From: Holophagaceae bacterium UBA692
GTDB taxonomy: Bacteria > Acidobacteriota > Holophagae > Holophagales > Holophagaceae
Length of the DNA stretch: 7,681 nt
Assembly (NCBI GenBank): GCA_002297665.1
Contig: DBMS01000158.1
Coordinates: 1-7,681, forward strand
Direction: 5' to 3'
A program made the translations under genes and the position numbers. Shown piece by piece: positions 1 to 5,658 of the stretch (its first letter is position 1; every line of letters begins with the position of its first letter). The notes under the pieces were generated by a model, which worked only from the letters and a program-made list of their open reading frames with translations, was not told the DNA's origin and searched no databases.

Positions 1-384
1 AACCCCCTTGCCCAGGGGGTGGTGGTCTTCGACGAACTGGAGAGGTCTCAGAGCCATCTGCTGATCAACCAGATGGACCGCTACTTCAAGCGGTCCCCCT
101 ACGGGCAAAGCCAAGCGGAACTCATCGTCCCGGAACCGTTCTTCGTGCACAGCGACCTGACGACCGGGATCCGGTTGGCGGATTTCCTGGCCTACATCCT
201 GTCCTGGGGGTTCCGGACTTCCAGCATGACCGAGCCAAGGAGAGAGGAACTGCTCCCCTTCGTGGACCAAGCGTGCGCCTTGCGCCACAGAGCCACCAGG
301 GAAGTTGCCGGGGGCATGGCCACCTACTGGAGTTTCGCCGTTCTGCAGGATCTGCGCCCCAGGGATCTGAAAGGTGGGCCCTAA
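1..384 (+). CDS. DUF3800 domain protein, C-terminal part (partial at left edge)
   Basis: The reading frame is open from base 1 and ends with TAA at 382-384, so the true start lies left of the window. The GTG codons at 19 and 22 are internal valines in a hydrophobic strand (VVVFDE) and unlikely to be starts. The visible 127 residues resemble the end of DUF3800 proteins: a strand ending in FDE, a basic/aromatic stretch, then the family's closing motif, here GIRLADFLAYILSWGFR, which matches the usual hydrophobic 'xxLADxxAY' signature. DUF3800 proteins are predicted to have an RNase H-like fold and are common on mobile elements and in defence islands; their biochemical role is not settled. Only 14 bases separate it from the next small ORF, so it is probably the upstream member of the + strand run to 1649. 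I am fairly sure of the family and not of the function. Confidence 0.75.
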   Translation, partial: NPLAQGVVVFDELERSQSHLLINQMDRYFKRSPYGQSQAELIVPEPFFVHSDLTTGIRLADFLAYILSWGFRTSSMTEPRREELLPFVDQACALRHRATREVAGGMATYWSFAVLQDLRPRDLKGGP

Positions 385-398
385 AAACCGAAAAGGCA

Positions 399-506
399 AT
401 GCAGCGTCGCCGCCACAAAGCCTTCGAGGAGAGTTTGCGGCCTCTGGACCTGTTCCGCAAGGGGGATTCTGATGCCAACACAGATGTCAGACGCCTTTGC
501 AGATGA
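399..506 (+). CDS. Small basic ORF of 35 residues, unrecognised
   Basis: ATG at 399 follows the DUF3800 stop by 14 bases and the ORF ends with TGA at 504-506, overlapping the next ATG as ATGA. The peptide starts MQRRRHKAFEESL and is rich in Arg and Lys. The upstream AAAAGG is a poor ribosome site, so translation might be coupled to the gene before it. Its claim to be real rests on codons that look coding-like, the operon-like spacing and the ATGA junction. A competing ORF in another frame begins with ATG at 472 behind a better Shine-Dalgarno (AGGGGG), but its translation looks random after about 20 residues. It could also be the decayed start of a longer gene continuing into 503-925. Confidence 0.3.
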   Translation: MQRRRHKAFEESLRPLDLFRKGDSDANTDVRRLCR

Positions 507-637
507 CGCCGCACCTCTGGTTCCAGGCCCGGGGCTGGTTCACGGAGCAAAAGCAGGTCCAACTCCAGGCTGCTGCACTTTCCGAACTGAAGCCCCGCTT
601 CCCCAAGAGAATGCTTCTCAGACACGAGCGCACCTAA
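503..637 (+). CDS. 44-residue ORF; probable N-terminal piece of an interrupted gene
   Basis: The ATG at 503 overlaps the preceding TGA as ATGA, and the frame ends at TAA 635-637. The translation starts MTPHLWFQARGWFTEQKQ, is amphipathic, and continues with a helical-looking LQAAALSELKPRF and a basic end, so it reads like real protein. After the TAA the same frame stays open with protein-like codons to the ATG at 698 and on to the TGA at 925. I therefore suspect that 503-925 is one gene of about 140 codons carrying a nonsense codon (CAA or CAG to TAA would be a single change for CAA). Alternatively it may be a genuine small protein. I do not recognise a family. Confidence 0.4.
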   Translation: MTPHLWFQARGWFTEQKQVQLQAAALSELKPRFPKRMLLRHERT

Positions 638-697
638 ACGCTCTCTCTTTACCAGGCAAAGTCAGAGCACACCCGGGACGGCGCCCCAGAGCAGCGG

Positions 698-925
698 ATG
701 TTCGGCCTGATTAATGAATTCATGCGCGGCCAGTTGAACGACAGGCTTCTCCTCAAGTGGCTCCAGGGCGCAGGCGTATTTGACTTCGCCGGCTGCATTG
801 GCAGACGGATCGAGTTCAAAGACGCCATCGCCAAGCGCCAAGCGGTCTGGGAATACGCCCCCGAATCCCAGAGCGCCATCGAAGCTCTCGCCGTCTGCGA
901 AGCTCTTGACCGGAGTTCCCGATGA
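698..925 (+). CDS. 75-residue protein, unrecognised; possibly the C-terminal piece of a gene split at 635
   Basis: This is the first ATG after the in-frame TAA at 635. No alternative GTG or TTG start is available between them, and there is no convincing Shine-Dalgarno before 698. A second in-frame ATG lies at 722. The product begins MFGLINEFMRGQLNDRLLL, is mostly helical, and has a short segment around GVFDFAGCIGRRIEF; I recognise no family. The TGA at 923-925 overlaps the ATG of the next gene as ATGA, which supports translation through this part. The poor start signal and the open frame back to 638 favour its being the remainder of the gene that starts at 503. It could equally be an intact small accessory protein of the island. 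Confidence 0.5.
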   Translation: MFGLINEFMRGQLNDRLLLKWLQGAGVFDFAGCIGRRIEFKDAIAKRQAVWEYAPESQSAIEALAVCEALDRSSR

Positions 926-1449
926 AACCCAAGCGCCCAACCGAGAAGGACCTGTTGTCCCTGGTCCAGAGTGGCTTCAACGCGCAACTGGCCAAGGATC
1001 GCGAGGCTACGGCCTCTTGTGGACCTGATGCAGCCCCCGTCGGCGGGACTCTCCCTGATCCCGAGCCACCGCCCTTCGCACCCTTGGTCCGCATGACTCT
1101 GACTGTCCCAGAGGATCTCCGCTACCGGCTCAAGACAGTCCTGATGAACCAGCAGCGGAAGACCCGCAGCAGGATGACGCAGGATGAGTTCTGTGCGATC
1201 GCCATCGCCGATCTGTTGGATCTAGAGGAGGACAGCGCCAACCCCTGGAACCGCGTCGCCCTCGTGGAGTTGTTCCTCCAGAACTGCATCGAAAGCCGGG
1301 GCCTGATCCCTGAATGGGAGGCCAGGGCCAGGACGCTGCTCCAGGGATTCAGGGAGGATCCCTGCACGCGGCACAAGCCGCCCCTCGCGAAGCGAAGAAT
1401 CACCCCTCCCACCCACGTGGCCAAAGCCATTGGAGACGCCCAACCATGA
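922..1449 (+). CDS. Ribbon-helix-helix-like putative DNA-binding protein
   Basis: This 175-residue protein starts at an ATGA overlap with the gene before and ends in another ATGA overlap with the AlpA gene, so the three are almost certainly one operon. Residues 1-55 are polar, with a Pro/Gly-rich linker near 34-53. Residues 57-62 (RMTLTV) could form the DNA-reading strand of a ribbon-helix-helix fold. A helix at 63-79 (starting PEDLRYRLK) and a second at about 84-99 (MTQDEFCAIAIADLL) follow. This order matches the MetJ/Arc type seen in plasmid partition, antitoxin and relaxosome accessory proteins. Residues 105-145 form an additional helical region, and the C-terminus is basic. Role is inferred: autoregulator or accessory protein of the element. 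The fold assignment is moderate; the full-length family is unknown to me. Confidence 0.6.
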   Translation: MKPKRPTEKDLLSLVQSGFNAQLAKDREATASCGPDAAPVGGTLPDPEPPPFAPLVRMTLTVPEDLRYRLKTVLMNQQRKTRSRMTQDEFCAIAIADLLDLEEDSANPWNRVALVELFLQNCIESRGLIPEWEARARTLLQGFREDPCTRHKPPLAKRRITPPTHVAKAIGDAQP

Positions 1450-1649
1450 ACGTGATCACCCTCCGCGCCGTGCTCCAGAAGACGAGCCTTTCCCGGCCCA
1501 CTATCTACCGCCTGATCAAGAAGGGAACCTTCCCGCCGCCGCGGAAGGTCGGCACGCGATCCGTGTGGGAGGAGGCGGCCATCGACCGATGGCTGGAAGA
1601 GCTGCCTGCCGGGACAACCTCCCTGCCCAATCTACGCATGAGCGGGTGA
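1446..1649 (+). CDS. AlpA/excisionase-type helix-turn-helix regulator
   Basis: This 67-residue protein matches the AlpA-type (MerR-like) winged helix-turn-helix layout. It opens with a short hydrophobic strand and helix, MNVITLRAVLQKT. The recognition unit LSRPTIYRLIKKGTFPPP is the family hallmark, followed by a beta-wing (KVGTRSVW) and a C-terminal helix AIDRWLEELP. AlpA-like proteins of phages, satellites and integrative elements act as excisionases/directionality factors or activate the integrase gene. The ATG at 1446 is fixed by overlap with the previous stop (ATGA) and by the length typical of the family; longer in-frame starts upstream would run inside the neighbouring gene. It is the last gene of the + strand run. 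No integrase lies in the window, so its target is unknown. Confidence 0.85.
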   Translation: MNVITLRAVLQKTSLSRPTIYRLIKKGTFPPPRKVGTRSVWEEAAIDRWLEELPAGTTSLPNLRMSG

Positions 1650-1839
1650 ACGGACAAAAAGGCTGCCAGCCTCCATCCAAGACATTTTGAATGGGTTCTC
1701 ATGGGCACCAGTGGCAGATCCCGAGAAAGGGAACGTTTCTGCCTGGGAAAGCAGTCCCTTATATACAACGACCGTTTTGACACCACTTCAACCTTTTAAG
1801 GAAGACGCATCAATGCAATAGAAATGCACCGACGGTTCC
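1650..1839. other. Gap between convergent genes, no clear signal
   Basis: This stretch separates the AlpA gene from the convergently transcribed NTPase gene. I looked for a shared terminator and found only weak stems, such as CTGC/GCAG around 1740-1755, without a proper T-run on either strand. A small AT-rich patch (ttatatac near 1759) is present, but no gene or convincing promoter could be assigned to it. Confidence 0.4.
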
Positions 1840-3948
1840 TCATTCCTCCTCAATCCCCGCAAGAACTCTCTCGAGATAGGCATCGGTCCTGGCATTGAAC
1901 TGCTGCTGCTGGATCGCGTGATAGTCGGTTCCCAAGTGTTCTGCCATGAGGTCCGGGTCCAACATGTAGAATTTACCGCCCTGGATTTTGGACAGGATCC
2001 CATCTTGAAGCAATTGGTCGATGAGGGCTGTACCCCTGGCATCCTTTCTCATCCGAAGGCTGTCAATTTTGTCGGCCAAACGAACCAAACGCCCCTTGGA
2101 ATGGGACCTGAATGCCGTGAGAATCTTCCTCATGCGCCTGCGAATGAAATTAATATCAGGACTCCCACCTTCCATTTCGACGAAGTAAGTGACCCAAGGA
2201 TACCTCTTTGCTTCGGGCCAGCTGACAGCTAGGGTGGTCACCCTATCGCGAATGATGATGTTCTGTACAGGCTGGATGTCGGCAACCTCTTCCGCCTCCA
2301 GGCTTACCACCTGGTGCTCCCGCAAGGTTTCGCCAGAGCCAGAATGAATCGAAAGCGACTTGGCCGAAATTACCAATTGTTTGGCCGAAATTGATGTAGG
2401 TGCTCCAATCTGAAGACTTTCGCCATCACCCAATTCGACCATAATGGGAGCGTCAATAAAGACATTCGAGAATGGGGCTCTGAGCCGAAGAGTGGTATCT
2501 GAATTCGACTTGAATGGTCCCCATGTCTTGCTGTGAATCGGCTCTGCATCATCTGTGTCTGGCGCGTCCACAATCTCAAACCGGACAGAGATCGAATCTT
2601 CGCCCTCCTCGTAGATCTCGAGAGAGGGCCTCTGGCGTGCTGAAATCTGGGATGCCAGGGCAGTAAAAAGCAAGCCGACATCCTCAAGGGTCAAGGTTCG
2701 CTCTGCGTCTTCGCTGAGCCATTTGGCGTACATTTCAAACAGAAGGCCTGACTCGAAATTTAACCGTTCCCTGATTGTTCTACGAGCCTGGTCGACCTTA
2801 CCTCCGGTTGTCAATGCCCAAAGAACAATAACCGACTTAAACACTAAATTGGCTGCCCCTGACCCGCCATCCAGGAAGGGGTGTTGAGGCAAGAATCTAT
2901 CAACCATTTCATTGTAGATTCGCTTCATCTCTGGATCCATTTCGAATCCAAGGATCGGCTGTTCCTCTCCAAAAAGCGAGGCTGCTAGGCGTTGGAGTTG
3001 CTCTTCAGGTTGATACAGTAGTTCAGCAAGGGACTCCTCTAGAGTCCCAACCTGCTCACTCAGCTGTTTCAGAAGTTTTCCTCGCTCCCGATCGAGAATC
3101 GAATCTGAGATGGTTTGGATCAACCCGATTTGGCTATCACTGTTAAGCCGTTGTAAACGCCCCATGATATTCATATCATCAGCATCCATGGTGCATTCAC
3201 AGATTGCATCAAGGACCGGCGCATATCCGGCGAAGTTTCGCTCACTACCATCCTTTAGCGACATCAGTTGGGCTCTCAGACACTTTGCGAAATCGAGATA
3301 GGTATCTCGGAAATTCTCATATGCGGTACCTAGCCTGCCGTCCCTATCAGCACATTTTTCGATTTTGTTCTCAATATATTTGAAAGCTTGTTTGTCAGTG
3401 AAGAATTCGATTTTTAGGAGACAGGGTTCGATTTCCTGCTCCAATAGCAAAAGGAAGGCTTCCTCGGCGGCCACAGCCCTTCCAAGGAGCACAATAGGGC
3501 AAGAACTGGGCTTTCCTGCGATGGCCACCAGGTCCTTCAGGCCTGCCTCGAATGCCTCTGGAGTCGCCCTCAACTGCGCTTCATCCAATGCATCCACGAT
3601 CAACCCACGTTTCCCCTGAGCCAAGAGGGAGAGGTCTTCAAACCCGAAGGCATTCGCCATTCCTCCGGTGAAAAAGTTTCCGCCTAGAGGAGAGGTCAGC
3701 GCCAGATCCACGAAAGAGAACCCCGTGCGGCTAGCAAGCTCTGCGGCATAGCAAGACTTCCCTACCGCCCCGGGTGCAGAAAGGATAAAGATCTTTGCAC
3801 TATCTGGATTGCCTTCCACAAGGGAAAGGTTTGGTTCCACAAAACCGTTTACCGTTTTCGGTCGGACGACCCACCCAGGAAGTTTGCTGATGACGGGGGA
3901 TTCGGCTCCTTTGAGACGGTTAGCCCAGAACCCCTGGATGTCGAACAT
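1840..3948 (-). CDS. STAND/NACHT-like P-loop NTPase with beta-rich and winged-helix-like C-terminal parts (candidate defence protein)
   Basis: This is a 702-residue, apparently cytoplasmic protein; no signal peptide or obvious membrane span is visible. Residues 52-66 contain a strand plus Walker A (FILSAPGAVGKSC, with Ala in place of the first Gly). Walker B is GLIVDALDEA at 115-124, with the D-x-x-DE spacing of NACHT/STAND NTPases. IVLLGR at 152-157 fits the sensor arginine strand. Residues 180-440 are mainly helical and include a possible coiled coil (285-325). Residues 443-580 are beta-rich, with a heptad repeat ISAKxLV/ISAKxL at 520-532. Residues 600-675 look like a winged helix (RKILTAFRSH..., wing near GGKFYML). 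The ATG at 3948 has GGAGG just upstream. Base composition is markedly lower in GC than in the downstream chromosome, suggesting acquisition. By analogy with STAND proteins it may sense invaders or regulate, but no effector nuclease or protease motif is visible. NTPase call strong; defence role inferred. Confidence 0.7.
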   Translation of the reverse strand: MFDIQGFWANRLKGAESPVISKLPGWVVRPKTVNGFVEPNLSLVEGNPDSAKIFILSAPGAVGKSCYAAELASRTGFSFVDLALTSPLGGNFFTGGMANAFGFEDLSLLAQGKRGLIVDALDEAQLRATPEAFEAGLKDLVAIAGKPSSCPIVLLGRAVAAEEAFLLLLEQEIEPCLLKIEFFTDKQAFKYIENKIEKCADRDGRLGTAYENFRDTYLDFAKCLRAQLMSLKDGSERNFAGYAPVLDAICECTMDADDMNIMGRLQRLNSDSQIGLIQTISDSILDRERGKLLKQLSEQVGTLEESLAELLYQPEEQLQRLAASLFGEEQPILGFEMDPEMKRIYNEMVDRFLPQHPFLDGGSGAANLVFKSVIVLWALTTGGKVDQARRTIRERLNFESGLLFEMYAKWLSEDAERTLTLEDVGLLFTALASQISARQRPSLEIYEEGEDSISVRFEIVDAPDTDDAEPIHSKTWGPFKSNSDTTLRLRAPFSNVFIDAPIMVELGDGESLQIGAPTSISAKQLVISAKSLSIHSGSGETLREHQVVSLEAEEVADIQPVQNIIIRDRVTTLAVSWPEAKRYPWVTYFVEMEGGSPDINFIRRRMRKILTAFRSHSKGRLVRLADKIDSLRMRKDARGTALIDQLLQDGILSKIQGGKFYMLDPDLMAEHLGTDYHAIQQQQFNARTDAYLERVLAGIEEE

Positions 3949-3977
3949 GGCCCCTCCAATTGATGTGCGATAGCGTA

Positions 3978-4006
3978 ATTTTACGGTTCAGGCAATCGTC
4001 TGGGAA
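3978..4006 (-). promoter_or_regulatory. Candidate sigma70-type promoter for the NTPase gene
   Basis: On the - strand, TTCCCA (4 of 6 bases of the -35 consensus, at 4001-4006) and TAAAAT (5 of 6 of the -10 consensus, at 3978-3983) are separated by 17 bases. They lie about 30 bases before the start codon at 3948, in the only AT-rich patch of the leader. Assigned by eye, with no conservation data. Confidence 0.4.
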
Positions 4007-4150
4007 GCACTTTAAATAAGCATCACATTGTATCCAGCCTTCTAGTGCATCTACCCGGCTGGCCATCAAGTTGGTTCTCAATCTCTTGCGAGATCCTTTT
4101 GAACCGACCCCGAAATTTCCAAGCAATAGAAAAACCAATCAATACCATAA

Positions 4151-4172
4151 GTATGGGTACCGGTATGGGTAC
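4151..4172. repeat. Direct repeat GTATGGGTAC, 12-bp period, next to the tRNA terminator
   Basis: GTATGGGTAC occurs at 4151-4160 and again at 4163-4172, with CG between. An imperfect inverted relative, ATACCATA, lies just before at 4142-4149, and the join makes the palindrome GGTACC. Closely spaced short repeats beside the 3' end of a tRNA resemble the arm- or core-binding sites of tyrosine integrases; they could also be an operator. The repeat is directly visible; its role is inferred. Confidence 0.5.
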
Positions 4173-4188
4173 AGAATTCGTCAAAAGG

Positions 4189-4216
4189 AAAAGCCCTTGT
4201 TTTTCAAGGGCTTTTT
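4189..4216 (-). terminator. Rho-independent terminator of tRNA-Ser, probably bidirectional
   Basis: AAAAGCCCTTG at 4189-4199 pairs perfectly with CAAGGGCTTTT at 4205-4215 across a five-base TTTTT loop, giving an 11-bp stem. On the - strand the stem runs into CTTTTCCTTTT and begins 9 bases after the tRNA 3' end, so it should end the tRNA transcript. On the + strand it ends in CTTTTTC, so it could also stop readthrough from the left. Confidence 0.85.
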
Positions 4217-4224
4217 CGCGTGAT

Positions 4225-4314
4225 TGGCGGAGAGAGAGGGATTCGAACCCCCGGTGAGATCACTCCCACACCTGATTTCGAGTCAGGCGCATTCGACCAC
4301 TCTGCCATCTCTCC
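4225..4314 (-). tRNA. tRNA-Ser (anticodon CGA)
   Basis: The 90-base gene folds as a class II (long variable arm) tRNA. The acceptor arms GGAGAGA (5', at 4308-4314) and TCTCTCC pair fully, followed by discriminator G and an encoded CCA at 4225-4227. The anticodon stem is CCTGA/TCAGG with loop CTCGAAA, giving anticodon CGA, which reads UCG serine codons. The variable arm GTGGGAGTGATCTCAC and the T-arm GGGGGTTCGAATCCC are both present. The long variable arm and the G discriminator are normal for serine. Its 3' end faces the lower-GC accessory block, the usual orientation when a tRNA gene serves as an integration site. Confidence 0.97.
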
Positions 4315-4323
4315 AGGACGGCC

Positions 4324-4353
4324 AGTCTACCAGAACCGGGGTCGCGTTGTCCC
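4324..4353 (-). promoter_or_regulatory. Candidate promoter of tRNA-Ser
   Basis: On the - strand, TAGACT (4 of 6 -10 bases) ends 9 bases before the mature tRNA 5' end, and GGGACA (4 of 6 -35 bases) lies 18 bases further upstream. The placement relative to the tRNA is right, but both boxes are imperfect and the surrounding sequence is GC-rich. Confidence 0.35.
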
Positions 4354-4375
4354 GGGGGACCGGTTCGACCATGAT
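4347..4375 (+). promoter_or_regulatory. Candidate promoter of the DUF2891 gene
   Basis: TTGTCC at 4347-4352 and CATGAT at 4370-4375 each match 4 of 6 consensus bases and are 17 bases apart. The site overlaps the proposed tRNA promoter on the other strand, giving a divergent pair. If it is used, transcription starts after the ATG codons at 4371 and 4374, which supports translation from 4416. Confidence 0.3.
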
Positions 4376-4406
4376 GAAAGGGTTCGGGCTCCTGGGGGGG
4401 CCTTCC

Positions 4407-4411
4407 GGAGG
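4407..4411 (+). promoter_or_regulatory. Shine-Dalgarno GGAGG that fixes the DUF2891 start
   Basis: GGAGG sits 4 bases before the ATG at 4416. No comparable site precedes the in-frame ATG codons at 4224, 4371 or 4374, and only the 4416 start places the hydrophobic signal sequence at the extreme N-terminus. Confidence 0.7.
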
Positions 4412-4415
4412 TGGC

Positions 4416-5483
4416 ATGCGCTTGCACTGGATCGTGGCGGGGGTTATCGCGATGGCGCCGTTGGGGGCGCAGGGGGTGTCGCGGGAGGCGGCGTCGCGGT
4501 TCGCGGGGCATGTGCTGAAGTCGGTGGAGCGGGAGTATCCGAACAAGCTGGACCATACGATGGCGGGGGCGGGGGACGTGAAGGGGCCGCGGGAGCTGCA
4601 TCCTTCGTTCTACGGGTGCTTCGATTGGCATTCCTGCGTGCACGGGCACTGGATGCTGGTGCGGCTGTTGCGGACGCATCCGGACCTGCCGGAGGCGGGG
4701 GGGATCCGGATGGCGCTGGACCAGGCGCTGGCGCCGGAGCGGATCAAGGTGGAGGTGGACTACTTCGTGGATCCGGTGCACCGGGGGTTCGAGCGCACCT
4801 ATGGGTGGGCCTGGCTCCTGAAGCTGGCGGCGGAGCTGCGGGCGTGGGACGCGCCGGAGGCGCAGCGGTGGGCGGACCAGCTCCAGCCCCTCACGGACGC
4901 CGTGGCGGCGCGGTTCCGGGCCTTCCTGCCCAAGCTCAGCTATCCGAACCGGGTGGGGGTGCACCCCAACACGGCCTTCAGCCTGGGGCTGGCGCTGGAC
5001 TACGCCCGCGCCGCCAAGGACGCGGGGCTCGAGGCCCTGGTGGTGGAGCGGGCCCGCACCTATTTCGGCAAGGACCGCAAGGGCCCCATCGCGTGGGAGC
5101 CCGGCGGCGAGGACTTCCTGTCGCCCTGCCTGGAGGAGGCGGCGCTGATGGGGAAGGTGCTGCCGGCGCGGGAATTCAAGCCGTGGGTGGAGGGCTTTCT
5201 GCCAGGGCTCCTGAAGACGGGAACCCTGGCGCCCGCGGTGGTCTCGGACCGCAGCGATCCCCGCATCGTCCACCTGGACGGCCTGAACCTCAGCCGCGCC
5301 CGGTGCCTCCACGCCCTGGCCGCGGGCCTTGGGGCCAAGGATCCGCGCTCGAAGGCGCTGGAGAAGGCGGCGATGGAGCATGCCGAGGCGGCACTGCCGC
5401 ACGTGGTGTCGGGGAACTACGAGGGCGACCACTGGCTGGCCACGTTTGCGGTGCTCATGCTGGAGGAGCGGAACAAGCCCTGA
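4416..5483 (+). CDS. Secreted DUF2891 family protein
   Basis: This 355-residue protein begins with a signal peptide: MRLH, then a hydrophobic core WIVAGVIAMAPLGA, with cleavage probably near residue 20. The rest matches DUF2891. HPSFYGCFDWHSCVHGHWM is at 62-80, GWAWLLKLAAEL at 130-141 and HPNTAFSLGLALDYA at 183-197. EPGGEDFLSPCLEEA is at 218-232, HLDGLNLSRARCL at 286-298 and GNYEGDHWLATFAVL at 333-347. The many conserved His, Asp, Glu and Trp residues and the helical character suggest an alpha-barrel enzyme, possibly acting on a carbohydrate, but no reaction is established for the family. Length fits a complete member. The frame stays open upstream into the antisense of the tRNA; that extension (beginning MAEREGFEPP) is a known annotation artefact and should be dropped. 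The next gene follows 175 bases later on the same strand. Confidence 0.88.
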   Translation: MRLHWIVAGVIAMAPLGAQGVSREAASRFAGHVLKSVEREYPNKLDHTMAGAGDVKGPRELHPSFYGCFDWHSCVHGHWMLVRLLRTHPDLPEAGGIRMALDQALAPERIKVEVDYFVDPVHRGFERTYGWAWLLKLAAELRAWDAPEAQRWADQLQPLTDAVAARFRAFLPKLSYPNRVGVHPNTAFSLGLALDYARAAKDAGLEALVVERARTYFGKDRKGPIAWEPGGEDFLSPCLEEAALMGKVLPAREFKPWVEGFLPGLLKTGTLAPAVVSDRSDPRIVHLDGLNLSRARCLHALAAGLGAKDPRSKALEKAAMEHAEAALPHVVSGNYEGDHWLATFAVLMLEERNKP

Positions 5484-5658
5484 GCCGGAGCGTTGGAAAT
5501 CCCGGATCGGAGGTCGGAACCAACCGGAGCCTCCCGACATTCTGGATGCAGGCCCCGGCACCGCCTATCCCGGCGGCTGACGCGCCCTTCCCTGGCTCCG
5601 GAAGACGCGCGCCGGGTTCGTCTGCCCATGCCACGCACCGCCATTCCAGGAGGAACCG

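Noticed and set aside
2..20. ACCCCC/GGGGGT inverted repeat at the left edge
   Set aside because: It lies inside the DUF3800 coding frame, with no T-run; probably a coincidence of codons.
122..625. - strand ORF of 167 codons opposite the DUF3800 gene
   Set aside because: Arg/Pro/Ser-rich antisense translation, opposite a recognisable + strand domain.
472..714. + strand ORF of 80 codons with a good Shine-Dalgarno (AGGGGG) before ATG 472
   Set aside because: Its translation becomes Pro/Gly/Ala-rich and random-looking after about 20 residues. It also overlaps the ATGA-linked 503 frame, which looks more protein-like; kept only as an alternative.
1750..1800. Promoter-like AT-rich patch (TTGAAG and TATATA on the - strand)
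   Set aside because: Spacing is about 20 bases and no gene lies downstream in that direction.
1918..2232. 104-codon + strand frame inside the NTPase gene
   Set aside because: Antisense to a long, motif-bearing gene and without a ribosome site.
3920..4138. 72-codon - strand ORF upstream of the NTPase gene
   Set aside because: It overlaps the NTPase start in another frame and the proposed promoter; its translation shows no structure.
4260..5561. 433-codon - strand frame opposite DUF2891
   Set aside because: Arg/Pro/His-rich antisense shadow with no domain; it also runs through the tRNA gene.
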